Origin: Ryuthela nishihirai
Lineage: Eukaryota > Arthropoda > Arachnida > Araneae > Heptathelidae
Length of the DNA stretch: 64,000 bases
Assembly: GCA_038380435.1 (NCBI GenBank)
Contig: JAWZYU010000025.1
Coordinates: 45,020,691 to 45,084,690 of the forward strand
Reading direction: 5' to 3'
Positions 42,895-55,500 of the stretch are shown here, one piece after another. Each line of letters opens with the position of its first letter. Positions within the stretch are counted from its first letter, which is position 1. Below the pieces are notes generated by a model, which had not been told where the DNA came from, did no database searches, and saw only the letters and a program-made list of their open reading frames with translations. Position numbers and translations under genes: made by a program.

Positions 42895-44735
42895 TTGTTA
42901 AACTTTTTTTATTTCGGCTGAGGCAAAAAGGAAATCCAAGTCACACCACAAAAAGGCATAATTGGCATTTCATGCTATAAAATAAAATCAAGTACTGCAA
43001 ACATTTTTCAATTTCAGCTGAGGCAGAAGAAAATCCAAGTCACCTAAATGAAGAAACAGGTACTGCAAAATATTGATTTTTGTGAAGAATTAATTTAGTT
43101 AAATTTGCCCTGATATTAGTTCCTTTAATTTTTCAGTCACTTGCTTCCCTAAATGGTGAAATCTAATTATAGCATATTCTTTAATAATGTTTTTTTTAAA
43201 GATTATACACATGATTGTCTACTTCCACATCTAATTCACTATCAGTGATATGACTATCTAGTGATTTGAAAACTAACATGCCTTGAAGCCTATGTAGGAC
43301 ATCACACTGAATTTTTTTAATTAGATATGAAGTGGTGGTTGTTGGGAATGCAAACTTTTCACCTCGGAGACACTGTTCAGTAATTTTTGCAATTACGCAC
43401 ACACTGTGAGAAGGCCGGGTCAGTGAGCCTCTATTTTTAATATTTATAAGTGCAGACACAGAAGACTGCATTAGGTCACAATCAATATCAATTAATGCTA
43501 ATTTATATTCTATATAAGAAATCTTTTCATACATTTTTTTTGGATACAAAGCCGGCAATATAAACTATGACATTTTCCAAATAGAGGCAAAGTTTTGGAG
43601 CCACAATGGCATCCACTGCTTTACAGAGCTGTTCAGTCACTGTGTTTTCTTGATATCGCCGAGTGTGAGAAAACTTAAAATGTCAGTGGGCATTTCATGA
43701 TTGTTATTAATGGTTTTGATTGGTGGCATTTTAATTTCATTAAAATTTAAACAGTTTCCATTTTTCTTATTAATTGTAAGCCAGTTAATGATTAGCTGTC
43801 TATATGCACTTTGGAACTGCAAGACAATAGGGTTATTATTGTGTCCCCCTTTTGCTCTTACAGCTCCAAAACACAGTTCAATATGATCCTGGCTGAATTT
43901 GTAAGTCAAAATATGTCTTATGTCTTTTGACAGCAGTGTGTCAGCAAGATGCAATATGCTTTTAATTGTTGTGACAAAGCCTAAAATATTGTATTTCTAC
44001 CAGTGTTCAATAATTTTGTTCCACTGATATTGGACAGGTTAATAAATATTTCAATTGCCTTTTTTAGATGTTTTTTTTTTCCAATTTAAGGGGTCTTTTG
44101 AAGTCTCTACCAAATGGATTTCTTGAATTTAAAATGTCAAACAACTTGTCAACCATAAAAATAAAATTAGCTGTAGGTTCACATTGATGAAAACCATAGA
44201 CTTTAATTCTCTTCATGAACAACATAGCATTTCCCACAGAACTACTTAATGTTTGTGCAGCAAGTTTGACTTTCATCTTTTGTCTTTGCCATTCTATGTG
44301 GTCACGCTTCAATTTATTTGCTGCATTAAGCATGCATGAGGGACAGAGGCAACGGACCCATGTCAGCTCCTTTGAGAATTCTAATAGAGGTAATGAAGTC
44401 AGAAATTATTATTCTTGTGTATGTTTCAAACAATTGAGTAATCTTGAAAGTTCTAAAATGAAGGGTAAAATGCTACACTGTAATGGAAATTTAGACCTTT
44501 TACCAACCTGATTATATCACTTGATTTTTTGCTCCCTCTATTTTTCTTTCCACTGTAGTAGTGTACTTAAAAGTCGAGGAATTTTTCTTCAAAGAAAGTG
44601 TCAGCTTTTCTTACATCAATGCTCAATTGAAAGAGCATTAAAGTGTAAAGCAAACTGTTAACTGCACCACTATCTGAAAAATGTTTTACTGGCATGTACC
44701 GGTGTACTTTCACCACTGGATGTCCTGTAAGTCCT
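42895..44735 (-). mobile_element. P-element/THAP9-like DNA transposon remnant
   Basis: Three minus-strand blocks spell the C-terminal half of a P-superfamily transposase. Left of it, a block of about 35 bp (CGGCTGAGGCAAAAAGG / CAGCTGAGGCAGAAG) is repeated at 42914 and 43015. No inverted ends or 8-bp target duplication could be found, and no THAP DNA-binding domain was recognised to the right. Confidence 0.72.
43196..44333 (-). pseudogene. P-element/THAP9-like transposase, C-terminal half
   Basis: The 5' block at 44064-44333 carries HIEWQRQKMKVKLAAQTLSS, the insertion-domain style KLFDILNSRNPFGRDFKRPL. The middle block at 43637-43954 carries the hallmark LTYKFSQDHIELCFGAVRAKGGHNNNP, which includes a conserved acidic residue. 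The 3' block at 43196-43558 carries the C-terminal region (QSSVSALINIKNRGSLTRPS, CVIAKITEQCLRG). Frames shift between the blocks and there is no start. Known relatives excise and insert DNA in a GTP-dependent manner in P-type elements; THAP9 is the vertebrate homologue. A domesticated gene is unlikely given the broken frames, unless the gaps are introns. Confidence 0.8.
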
Positions 44736-44759
44736 TATACATAGGCAAAGTAATAATAT

Positions 44760-45540
44760 TCAACGGTACGCGTATTCAACGTTTATATTCACTTTATTCA
44801 ACTGTACTGAAACCATACTAATATATCAAATGCTCAAATTGAGCATCCATGAGTTGCTTGCACATAGCAATCCAGTCTCTGAGGGACAGACGCACGTTAT
44901 GCAGGCGGTATCTTGCGACATTACCTGTGGATGGTCTCCTTTAATTCATCCACTGTTCCAGGGCGATTTTGGCAAACATCAGATTTTAGGTGGGGGCCTA
45001 TAAATGGATTCCCATAGAATGGGCCACCATATAAAAAATCCAAGGAAGTCAAATCTGGACTTCGAGGTGGCCATTCCACTGCCCCACGTTGGCCTATCCA
45101 TTTATAGAATAGAGTTTTATGCAACCAAGTTCAGGCACTCGCGGTTATGTCATAGTGAGGGAGTGCCTCATCGTGCTGAAAGAAAAGATTGCAGTAACGT
45201 GCTAATGTTATGTCCTCTAATAAGGGTACCAAAATGACATTAAGCATTTGCAAATAACAGTCGCTGGTGACTGTGTCAGTATAAATGTTCTATGATGGTG
45301 TCACCATGAATTCACTTCCGATTCTTTGTTTGGGATAGCAGGAAGTCCATTGTTGAAGGGTTTCTAACCTTCCCATCACATTTTATCACATCACATCACC
45401 ATGAATTGCACACCAAAAAGATACACTGGGATCAATTCTGTAGGTGTGCATCCTCAATCCAGTGTAGTTTTGTCACAGCACAATAATGACAATTTTGGTG
45501 GTTGACTTTCCCATTCAAGCAGGGCCAATCTGATAGGTGA
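44760..45540 (-). pseudogene. Second Tc1/mariner-type transposase remnant
   Basis: The 44921-45124 frame reads YKWIGQRGAVEWPPRSPDLTSLDFLYGG, then GTVDELKETIHR. This is the same transposase region as at 42526-42846, though clearly diverged from it. The C-terminal QFEHLI-like end lies near 44830. Sequence further right gives matching fragments in shifted frames up to about 45540. Dead. Confidence 0.72.
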
Positions 45541-46206
45541 CCATCACACCTATCAGGTCTGTTCAGACTCCAAAATTAAGGATAAATACCGTTAAAATTT
45601 TAGTTCCATTATTAGCAATACTGTCAAAACCAATGCAGCAGCTGTGAAAAAATTTTTGTTTTTATTATTAATCATAAAATTCAACATGGAACTTTGCATC
45701 TTTTGGTCTGATGGTGCCATCTTACATTCTGTTGCATAAGAAAACAGATATAAGTGGCCATTTTCCTAAAATACATACAAATTTATGGAAAAAATAATAG
45801 CATGCAGGATGCCTCGTCATTAGTGGCCTAGCTCCATAAAATATTTTTGCAATGTATAATAAAATATTAATCAGCGAAATAGAGTAAAAAATAAAAATCC
45901 TAATTTAATTACTATACATGTATTTTTAAAGTATCTCGACCATTTTTTTCTCCAATCATTACGAATTTGGTGAAGTGATACACTTGAAACTTCCTTTCGT
46001 ATTAAATATTGCCATAATTATAAGCTCGGAAAATTACCGAGGAGAGCTTCAATACCAGAAATTTGCATCCTTTACCAAGCTGGTGTCAATAATTTGCCAC
46101 ACTGCTTACAACATTTTGCTAGTTAGGGCGTGGTCTGGGAAGTTATGAAGCTGCCCACAACAATGCTTAGATAGATTATATAACTGATTATAAGTTAACC
46201 ACTAGG
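45541..46206. other. AT-rich spacer
   Basis: No feature was recognised. Confidence 0.5.
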
Positions 46207-46466
46207 TCATCATCATCATCCTCAAGCAGCCATAGGCTACAGAGGTCCAACAAGACCGTGCAATTTAGTTTTCCAATCATACCTGTAATGAGCTGCATCT
46301 GGTCACTGCACACCAATTAGTAACAAGGTCCTGTATGACATTGTCTGCCCACTGCATCCTAGTCTCCCCCTCTTTCCGAGGCCTTTATGCACACTGTTCA
46401 TAACCCTATTCACTAATCTATAATCATCCATACTTCTATAATCATCCATATCCACATATATGGCCA

Positions 46467-46860
46467 AACCCAGGATCAGCGTAAACTTTTATGGGCCGGG
46501 TTCCAAACCTGTGCGGGGCCAAAAAAAAATCGCTTTTATATGCACTTCTAAATTTTATAATAATAAATTATTAATTATAAGTACAAAGTGCATTACATGT
46601 CTACATACAACTTATAGGAATACAGAGTATATTATAAATATTACATAATTTTTTTCGCCTCTTTGGTCGCAAAATCTTTAATTACGTCATCAAAATAGAC
46701 CGATTTTGTAATTTCGGTCAATTTTGACCAAAATTTCGTTTTTTACGATGAGCTTTTGTGGACTGCGAGGTCTTTTACAGCACGTGGCCAGGTTTCGGGA
46801 ACTTGATGATCCCGCCGTGCACCGGCCCTGGCCGGTGCAAGGCGGGTTCATCAAGTTCCA
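46467..46860. mobile_element. Unclassified insert of about 390 bp in RTE copy 7, with strong hairpin
   Basis: Interrupts the RTE between GGCCAAACC and AATGGAGTC. AACC appears on both sides and may be a 4-bp target duplication. The right end is a 62-bp near-perfect hairpin (46798-46859) with a GC-rich core GCACCGGCC-CT-GGCCGGTGC. The left end is AGGATCAGCG. No coding sequence and no recognised family. Confidence 0.6.
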
Positions 46861-48124
46861 GAACCAATGGAGTCTATCTCTGAACAATATGCTGCTTAAA
46901 GGATGATGCCAACTCCTTTGCCTAACCTCATCGTTACTTACAAAATTGAACCACCAAATGCCCAAACTACTGTGTAAGCATGTAGAATTAAGAGCATCAA
47001 CTTTCCTGTTATCTTGTTTACAAAGCGTCCAAGTTTCACTACCATAATTAACTCTAGAAAGAACCAAACCATTATACAGTAAAATTTTAGTCTTTTGGTG
47101 TAAACGCCTATTTCTCCACACTCTCCATAGATTTTTAAAAGTCCCGGCAGCAATCTCTATTCGTCTGTTAATCTCATGCTACACATCACCAGTACCTGTT
47201 ACTTAGTTGCCAAGATAATTAAACTACAACACTTGATCAAGACTGCAACCATTCAGATTAATTGAATCACAGCCCACCTGACCAATTTTCATCACTTAGT
47301 TTTCTCTCTGTTTATCATAGAGTAGATATCGTAATGTTTATCACCAAACCTACTCTACTACCAGTCTCATCAACAGCTCGAATGAAAGAGTTCATCTCAT
47401 CAATATCAATTGCCAAAAATCAGCTTTTTTGTTTTGTGTTTGTAAAATTGATAAAACATCAGCATAATCTAAATCAGAAATTTTGGTATCTCCAGACCAT
47501 TTAAGACCAAAATCTTCCCCTTGCAGTGAACTTCTCATAACATAATCGATAACCAAATTAAAGAGAAAAGGAGACAAAATTCACCCTTGTCGAACACCAG
47601 AAGCAATGCTAAACCTATTGCAACCAGCTTTACCAACTCTCACAGATAACTCAGTGTTATCATAAAGATCTTTCATTTTGTTAACTAACTTGTCTGGTAT
47701 ACCATATGATCTCACAATCAATCACAAATTGTGACGATCAATAGAGTCGAAAGCCTTTTTGAAATCAACAAAGCTAGTAACCAAGGGTTTCTGAAACTAA
47801 ATATTTTTCAAGAATCTGCCAAATTGAAAAAATCCTATCTACACATCCCTTACCACTTCGGAATCCACATTGCTGATCACGCAATTGACTGTCAACCAGA
47901 TTCTTAATTCTATTAAGCACAATCATGCAAAACACTTTACCTGGAACAGAGAGTAGGCTGATACCCCTATAGTTATTACAAGAACTGCAATCACCTTTTT
48001 TGAAAATAGGGATAATAATAGCTCTGATAAAATCCTTAGGAACCATGCCTTTATCATAAAAGATATTCAAAATTTCAGTCATCCAAGTGGTAACTGAAAC
48101 ATTCCCAAATCTAAGCATTTCCAT
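46861..48124 (-). pseudogene. RTE reverse transcriptase (copy 7), broken
   Basis: 47774-48124 holds the fingers (FIRAIIIPIFKKGD, NYRGISLLSVPGKVF). 47392-47577 holds SPFLFNLVIDYVM and LDYADVLSI, where the catalytic YADD reads YADV. 46861-47121 holds LSRVNYGSETWTL and FVSNDEVRQ. The changed catalytic pair, several frameshifts and the downstream insertion rule out activity. Confidence 0.83.
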
Positions 48125-48538
48125 AGTAATTTCATCTACCCTGGGGATCTATGAATTTCAAGTTTAGAAATAGCCAAAAAACTTGAGATTGTGTTATAGG
48201 ACCAACATTAAAGCCAGTAATGCATCTATCATCATTTCAAACAATGGGAGTAGAACTAAGCACATTATTTAGAACATCACTGAAATGCTCAGCCCACCTA
48301 GCCATGACGGAATCCTCACCTTCTATAACCTACCTTGTTTATCCTTCAATCCCTGTATACTTGTCCGTTTTCCACCATACAAAACATTAATTATCTGGTA
48401 TAGCTCTCTGCTGTTGGATGTCTAACTGCTTCCTCGGCTTTGTCAGCCATGCCATCAAGCCAAAGATTTTTATCAGCAGCTAACTGATCCTTTACACGTT
48501 TATTAAGCTCCTTATAATGCTTTCTATTAGGACTAGTT

Positions 48539-50464
48539 ATTTAAGAACAGCAATGCCAATGTTAAGAAACTTGTACAAAACTGCAGAAAAGTGAAAGAAT
48601 TCTTTACACAAAGGTCTAAAATACAAACTTATTTTATTAAACACTTTGATACAATACTTATTTCTAAGTTTTAATTAACTTCTCAAGTCAATTTTTGTGA
48701 CTGGCATTGTTATCTCTAAATATTCAAACTTCCGTAACTCATTAAATACTGAACGAATATTGTTGAAAATTGAAATATTGATTTATTTGGTGAATCACAT
48801 TTTCCAAAACAAAAAATCTTATTTTAAAGTTATAGAGCTTTGACGTTAGCTTCCCATTGACTTAACATAGGATTTTCCTTAATTTATGGAAACTAGTGTA
48901 GATGGACGCTTCAGAATCAGTTGAAAAGATTTCTTGATAAGGTGACGTTAAGCAATACATAAAATGTCTGTTTAAAAGCCCAGGAATTTTTACTACAAAT
49001 ATCGTAAAAGAGTGGACTATATACAGTGGATCTATTTTCTGTCATTAAATATAGGAAATCAAAAACACACACACACACAAAAAAAACACTTTGAAACTAG
49101 GGGAACTGCATTCACATACATTCATCCCTATTTCCAGCCCTGAATATTACTACAAAATAAGACATTTGAATTTATTTGAATAGCGATAATGAAAATGTGA
49201 AGGCAGTCGCCTCAAATATGGCTTTCCAATATGTCTAAAGCAATAAGTACTATATTGATGAAACTTAATTTTTTTTAAGTTATTATACTGTATTGTTTGA
49301 AGTTTAATCAAATACAAAGATTTTAGTGTTCCAGAAATTATTAATTAATGTTTCAGGTAACAGTTCCTAATAAATTCTTTTTGTTGGCTGCTTATTAATA
49401 CGTTGCTGTGAAGGAAAATATGCCCTTCGAATAGCAATTATACTGGCTATCGATGAGAATTGAATACAGTGTATATAGCTATCTAATCGGAATTTCTAAG
49501 AGTCTGAGAGAAATTTAAAATTAAATTTCCATACAGGAAATAAATGCTGAATACTGATCTAAGTAATAGATTAGTATAAATACATAAGTTAGCCATCTAA
49601 TTCTATATATGTTATTGCACTCATATTCCCAGAGTACAGCGTTTCCCTTGCCGTAGACCGCAAATAATTTTAGCTTCCCCACTTGTTTGTCAGAGCAAGT
49701 TAAATCATCCAGTGAAAGCAAAGACAAAATACATCAAGTGATTTAAAGAACACCACCATCACTCTATTTTTAGCAGAGATGTGGTCAGTGTATAGCCCTA
49801 GCAACAGGAGAAGTGTGCGAGTTAGTCGTTTGTAGTCACCCAGAAGGTACCTCCAAACACGAACAGAATACGTATTCGAAACCGCAAAACATCAGGAACA
49901 TCCAATAGGACTTTCTGCATCTAAATTCACCGGAAAAGCCTACTGAATCAACGATCATTTCGGCAAGTGAACGGGTAGGCGACAGAACTTGCGGCCAAGG
50001 TTCCATGCAACGTGTAGATTTTCACCTGACCTCGGTCGAAAGGGAAGCAGTGACATTTCCCCTTTGAAGAATAAATTAGAAACCCAAGTTAACTGAGCAC
50101 TGGCGATCCCAAAAGCATAAATAGGCCTTGGAGAATATACCATTTTGAACTCTTAAAAGATAGCCATCTAGAATTCGGCTAGAAACGATCCTAAAATCTA
50201 CATGGTGATCCTAAAGATCACCCTAACTCGAGATAAACCTCTTTAATCAACATCTCACGTATTTGATTAGAGGTGCAATAATGTCAGTTATCGTAGTTTT
50301 AAATTGCTATTTGTGCTATTGTATTTTGTTTGTAAAAGTCTCTTCAATTCAGATGCTATCCTAAGCTGTATGTCGCAAGAAGACTTGCAGAAACAATGGA
50401 TTCAGGCTTCAAGCTCCTCCTGTACACTCTGGTAAATAAAAGTGTAATACTCAAATAAAATCAC
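48539..50464. other. Gene-poor spacer
   Basis: AT-rich with a (CA)n/poly-A run at 49066-49088. 49750-50240 is less AT-rich, but I recognise no domain in its short frames. Confidence 0.5.
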
Positions 50465-50642
50465 CATTTATTTGATACATTTATGTTTTACATTTATTTG
50501 ATACATTTATGTTTTACATTTATTTGATACATTTATGTTTTACATTTATTTGATACATTTATGTTTTACATTTATTTGATACATTTATGTTTTACATTTA
50601 TTTGATACATTTATGTTTTACATTACATTTATTTGATACATA
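50465..50642 (+). repeat. 26-bp minisatellite, about seven copies
   Basis: The unit CATTTATTTGATACATTTAT plus GTTTTA repeats exactly at 26 bp. A short partial unit is inserted near 50621 before the end. Confidence 0.95.
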
Positions 50643-50945
50643 ATGTTATCTTGCTAAAATTGAGTAGCGAGCCACAATTTTGCTCCCAAGGAAGGGAGAT
50701 ATTTATTGGTGTGCATTTGCAAATTTCGAAGTCTTTTATTTTAGCTTTTAAGAATTATTTAACAAACTGTAATGGATTTGGAGAGTGATGGTTTCTAGCT
50801 AGTATATAACATCAGTGGGAAAGGAGTCAGCCGCACTCTTCATTTGTGGCACCAATAAAGCGTTCATACAAGTCGCACTGCTAAATTAGGGTAGTAAAAG
50901 CCCCCCCCCCCCCCATTTTGGCATCAAGTTCGCCAAGTTGGCATT
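50643..50945 (+). other. Possible LTR-like segment
   Basis: Begins TGTTATCTTGC, contains TATAA (50805-50809) and AATAAA (50855-50860) at promoter/polyadenylation-like spacing, and is followed by a C run (50900-50915) and TTTGGCATCAAGTTCGCC. No second LTR or polyprotein is present. Weak call. Confidence 0.2.
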
Positions 50946-52017
50946 CATTGCTACAATAAAAAGAGAGTGTGCAACAATGTATGCAATGAGATGTATCCAA
51001 CGTCAATTGTGGAATGTATGTGTGCATTTCATTACTGTCTCGAAAACGTTTTATTTATAACAAGCTAAATGAATTTTTTTAACTGAAAAAATATTTATTG
51101 TGTCAAATTTCTTTATATATTTTGGTAATGTTGTGATATATAAAATCTTATGGTCAATTGATCATCTTTATTTTACTCTAGAAAATATTTTTTATTCTCA
51201 TTCAGGCATAAGGATCACCCATGCTAAATGCCATGTTTTCTCAGTATTTGCAGCACAGATAAAATACAATATAAATCATTACTGAAGTTACATTTCAGCT
51301 TCTATTATACTACTGAAGCTTCTTTAATTTAATTATTGTAATTAAAGACAATTTAATAATTGTTATAAAATCTTACTGATGTTTGCAAGGGAGTTGTAGT
51401 TTTTAGTTAGCTCGAATTGTGGCAAATAGGTCTATTTTAGAGAGGTAAACATTGATAAATATGCTCTTGTATGGATTATTATTAATTATGAATTTAGGAA
51501 AACGTAACAGGGTTCTTGGTTCTTTATCGCGGTAGAATACCGTTAATTTGATGCGAAATCTATGCATCTGTGTGCATTTTGACAGCTGATGTATGCGCAT
51601 GGATAGCATCAGAATTACACGGAAAGAGTTGTTTGAGTTATAATGTTGCTAATGGCATTCAGTAAATTGCTGTTCATTATCTGTAATGACAACAACATTA
51701 ATTTTTTTAAATAATTTACTCCAGAAAATCGTTAATAAGTCTTAATGATTGGATTTTGAAATCAGCTGTTTTCTTGAAGAAAAGAAGTGTTTTGTTCATG
51801 AATTTGCATCATTTGGACCAGTTGTCCCTGTTTTGATTATACTGATGCCACAAGGCAGCTCCATTCCGCACCTAAAACTATTGAGTCTGAAAAATTCAAT
51901 CTCCTTATTAACGATTTTGGGAATAAACTGTAGCAACGAGAAAATATTCTTTAAATCATTACAAAGAGAAATTTACAGACTACTGTACAGATTATTTCCA
52001 TACGCCATATAAATAAA
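50946..52017. other. AT-rich spacer
   Basis: No feature was recognised. Confidence 0.5.
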
Positions 52018-52212
52018 TAAATAAATACCTCAAGCAGCTGCTTGACACAGAGGTCTGACAGGAGACTATCAGTTTATATGCCATAGTAGAAAATCTGAGA
52101 GGATGGCAGGACCTCAGCAGAAAAACAACACATATATAAACATGCCTTACCCGGGGCGCGAACCCAGATCCCTTAGATCAGTAATCAAGTGCAGTAACCA
52201 CTTGGCCATGGG
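52018..52212 (-). mobile_element. SINE family B, full length
   Basis: Complement of family B: tail at left (AATAAATACCTCAAGCAGCT), head at right with the B-box complement GCGCGAACCC and the A-box complement CCACTTGGCCATGG. Confidence 0.86.
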
Positions 52213-53164
52213 ACAGCAATATCCATACGTTTACAACTACTTAAATTCCAAGCAGCAGTGTTTCTATTTTATTTCATTAAATTTATTCATTATATTTAAA
52301 ACAAGTTAATTTTCAGAACAATAAAAATGATTTCGACAAAAAAAAGGTGGTAGGAGCACCAAATATCTGCACAGATGCTCCAATGAAGGTTTTCTGGCTC
52401 CACTTGTGCAGAAGTTCACTAGCCTAGTATCAATAGCAAAGTTGCAGTTGAAATTCAATAGTTCCCGTAAAAAAATTCAATAAGCTTCTCCCACAAGTAT
52501 AAAAAAGAAAATGGGTTTAAATTTCAACCTGTTTGTTACAAGTAGAGACTTGAATTTTTAATGTAACACTTAATATACATTAGAAAACTGTGAAACTTTT
52601 CGGAGCAATACAGTATTTTGATAATTTCACTTAATGCGAAATTTAGATACAATAAGTATCAGAAATTATAAAATAAATATTATAAATTGATGCATTATAT
52701 ATATATATGCTAAATAAGAAATGTTGCTCCTGCTTCCGAACATAAAAAATATTTATATTGAAACTCATACAGCAGAAGCTACAACATACAGTATATATAT
52801 AAAAATTTATCACAGTTCAGGCCTACTTGGGACTCGAACTAGAAACATCAGATTGCACAGAAATGGATACGAAAATAGTTCTAAATCACTGCAGATATAT
52901 TCATATTGCACTATCTGATGAAGAAATTGTCGATATAGATGGAAACGACTTAAAAACCGAACGTACAAACTTAACTTCTTTTCTTTGTCCCTATAACCCA
53001 CACAAGCACAATATCCGCAATATAGCTATAAGACATCTACGATGCTCGATGAATATTCATGGACCATCGTAAATATCTTCTGGATATAATCTGGAGATTG
53101 TGGTTGTCTGGGAAGTGATCAACAGACGTTCTAAACTATATTTATTTTCATGATTTAATAGACA
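52213..53164. other. AT-rich spacer with possible tRNA-like remnant
   Basis: At about 52822-52845 GGGACTCGAAC resembles a B-box complement, but no A box or family match was found. Nothing else was recognised. Confidence 0.4.
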
Positions 53165-53406
53165 TCTTTCTGAACACTGCAATTGTATTGCGAATTCTGT
53201 GAATACTACCAATAACTGTGGCGAATCATGAAAGAAGTTTTTCAAAACTGAAACTTATAAAAAAATATTTAAGAACTACCAAGAGTCAACACACACCAGT
53301 AGATTTAGCAATGTTAATAATTAAAAGGAACATCGGAAATTCCTCAGCTTATTCTGATACTATCGATAGGTTCTGCCAGTTAAAAGCCCGCCGAATATGT
53401 TCTTAA
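53165..53406 (+). pseudogene. hAT transposase C-terminal dimerisation segment
   Basis: The frame at 53218-53406 reads NHERSFSKLKLIKKYLRTTKS and ends DTIDRFCQLKAR, the typical C-terminal block of hAT transposases and ZMYM-type domesticated relatives. A few matching residues lie upstream in the same frame beyond a stop (ILPITVA). The rest of the transposase is absent. It is unrelated in sequence to the minisatellite hAT-type elements at 10279 and 13520, so no link can be shown. Confidence 0.75.
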
Positions 53407-53645
53407 AAAGGTGATTAATTATTAGATGACATAATACATATTTTTATTTGTTGTTATTATATCTCATTGAGAGTGTAGTTACCGGATGATTTTTGACCTA
53501 TTGAAATTATGTGATTTAAAAACGTCTTAATTCCTTATATGTTACTCTATCCTTAGTATTAGGTTTTTAGAAATGAAATGGACGAATTGTTAGTGAACAT
53601 TCAACAGCTATAACTTTGTTAAAAATAACCTTACGTAATCAAAAT
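53407..53645. other. AT-rich spacer
   Basis: No feature was recognised. Confidence 0.45.
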
Positions 53646-54660
53646 ATGACCAACAGATTCAGTACACCTCTTCAACCGCGAAACAAGTGCATTTATGCAG
53701 TTGGTAAAAAAAAAACTTAGTTTCTGGAAGAGATTCTTTGAAGGCATTTTTAACTGCTGTCTCATTTCTGAACGTTTTCCTTACTAAGAAGTGGTCGAGA
53801 TGCTCGAAGAAGTTGTAGTCAGTTGGCGATAAGTATGGTGAATATGCTGGGTAAGCAAGAGTCGCAAACTGCAACTGATGGAGAGTGCAGACCATTATTT
53901 GTGAGATGTGAGGTCGAGCGCTATTATGGAGAAGTAGGACGCTATGTCTATTGGCAAACGCAAGCTGCTGTTTGCATAATTTGTCATTTATTTTTTGGAG
54001 TTCTGCACAATATTTCTCTGCATTTATCGTTTCACTCAGTTATTGGAATTAATAATGGATAACACGGGCTGTAGACACCAAATGATCACCACAACCCTTT
54101 TCAGAAGAAAATTATGCTTGGGCTTGTGTTTGGGTGCTTCCACGAAGTCATTGATCAGAAAGTCTACGATTAACGTATAGGATCCATTTTTCACCACACG
54201 TTAAAACTCTTTGAAAATACGGATCCCTTTTGTTTCGTGTGAGAAGGGAACACGACATACCTTATGAGTGTCCGTTTCCAGATGTTTAGAAACTGTTGAA
54301 TAATGCACATATAATTTGGCTGCGTTATCTTGTACAGTTTCGCGTATTTTGGATTCAATAAAAGTCTACAATCAATCGTTCTAATCGCTTCTTCAGGTCT
54401 ACCACAGGGCTTATTTTGATGGATGATGTCGCCTGATCGAAATTTTCAAACCAACGTCATGTTGTCCGTTCACTAGTTATACCTTCCCCAAAAGTTGCAT
54501 TGATGTTGCGAGTTGTCTCTGCAGTGTTGTGTCCCAGTTTAAACTCGTATAAGAAAAAAACATGAATTTGACTCTGATCTATTTTTCCCTTTAAGCTCTT
54601 ATAATTCACTTACTATAAAATCTACTGGCGAAATGACTACTGTGTTATCGTAAGCAGGTT
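53646..54660 (-). pseudogene. mariner (SETMAR-like) transposase remnant
   Basis: The C-terminal part at 53659-53895 reads LAYPAYSPYLSPTDYNFFEHLDHFL, where the canonical SPDLAPTDYHFF has a Tyr in place of the catalytic Asp pair start, then KTFRNETAVKNAF. Upstream in other frames I can follow VLTCGEKWILYVN (usual GDEKW), and further right the N-terminal HTH region near 54400-54600 (WFENF, ERLIVDF). Several stops are present. Typical mariner transposases are about 345 residues, and this spans that length. Confidence 0.78.
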
Positions 54661-54884
54661 TCATGATTTAGTATAACTAGAAGCCCTATATAGGTAGAGG
54701 TTGACCATTTCAAAATTGGACGCCATGTTTTGTCGTCTCTCGAATTGTTTAGCGTGCATAGCTGAATGGTATTGCATGGTACATATTTAAGTACTAAGGA
54801 AAACGGTAGGGTAATATTTGATACAGATTTCAGTGTTCATGATTGGAAGCACTTTAGAAAACGGCTAAAAAAGGAAAAGTAAAT
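54661..54884. other. Spacer
   Basis: No feature was recognised. Confidence 0.4.
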
Positions 54885-55215
54885 TTTAGGGCTTTTTTTA
54901 AAAAAAAAGACATAATTTTTCTCTTTGTTGTTTGTCCGTCTACACATCGAACTTTTTTGTTTATACAGAAAAATAAAAAAATTCTTTTTGTGCTAGATAG
55001 GTATTAATGATATATTACGATTTGCATTTTTCGAATCTCCCAAAAGTTATAACTGCGCCTCTAACAGTGGAAAAATTTGAAAATTCCAAAGTATCAAACG
55101 AATATTCCAAACGATGTAATTATGTTAGAAGTTTGAAAATTTGGTGTTGAAATGTGAAGGTTACTAAGTTACCATTGGCAACAATCACTTGGCTCTTTAG
55201 ACCAAGGGCTGCTTT
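54885..55215 (+). repeat. Repeat family U copy
   Basis: Contains TCTTTGTTGTTTGTCCGTCT, ATTACGATTTGCATTTTTCG, CGCCTCTAACAGTGGAAAAA, TATCAAACGAATATTCC and GGCTCTTTAGACCAAGGG, in the same order as 39200-39530. Confidence 0.68.
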
Positions 55216-55324
55216 CGAGTTTTCATTTACCGCCTGTAGCACTCTCTGACACTGGAAATTGCAACTGATGAGGATTCGAAAAATGTAAATATTAATATTT
55301 TTGTGGAAAAAAAAATCGTCCACA

Positions 55325-55500
55325 TAAGGGATTCGAACCCGCATCTCTCCAGAAACATGCCAGAGTATTCTAACCTGTTGAACTAATGCAGGCTTTTTTC
55401 ACAAAAAACATTTATTGATTTATAGATGCTTAAAGGTCAACAGGTATCGCTGAGATTATCAAACAGTATTTAAATCATTAAAAACGCTAAATAGCGTGAT
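55325..55500 (-). mobile_element. SINE family C (tRNA-like) with downstream module, first copy
   Basis: A tRNA-like head on the minus strand (55330-55402): A-box region TTAGTTCAACAGG, B box GGGTTCGAATCC. Immediately to the right lies a plus-oriented module (TTTTTTCACAAAAAACATTT, ATTGATTTATAGATG) shared with the second copy at 55700. Confidence 0.65.

Larger units (their letters stand above)
46207..48538 (-). mobile_element. RTE/BovB-like LINE, copy 7
   Basis: The (CAT)n tail complement starts at 46207. RT and fingers follow to a linker end at 48538 (TTTCTATTAGGACTAGT). It is 5'-truncated and lacks the endonuclease. It contains a foreign insert at about 46467-46860 and small insertions near 47312-47345 and 47420-47455. 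Confidence 0.86.

Noticed and set aside
49955..50143. 62-codon ORF in the less AT-rich patch at 49.75-50.2 kb
   Set aside because: No recognisable domain or flanking splice signals convincing enough to call an exon.
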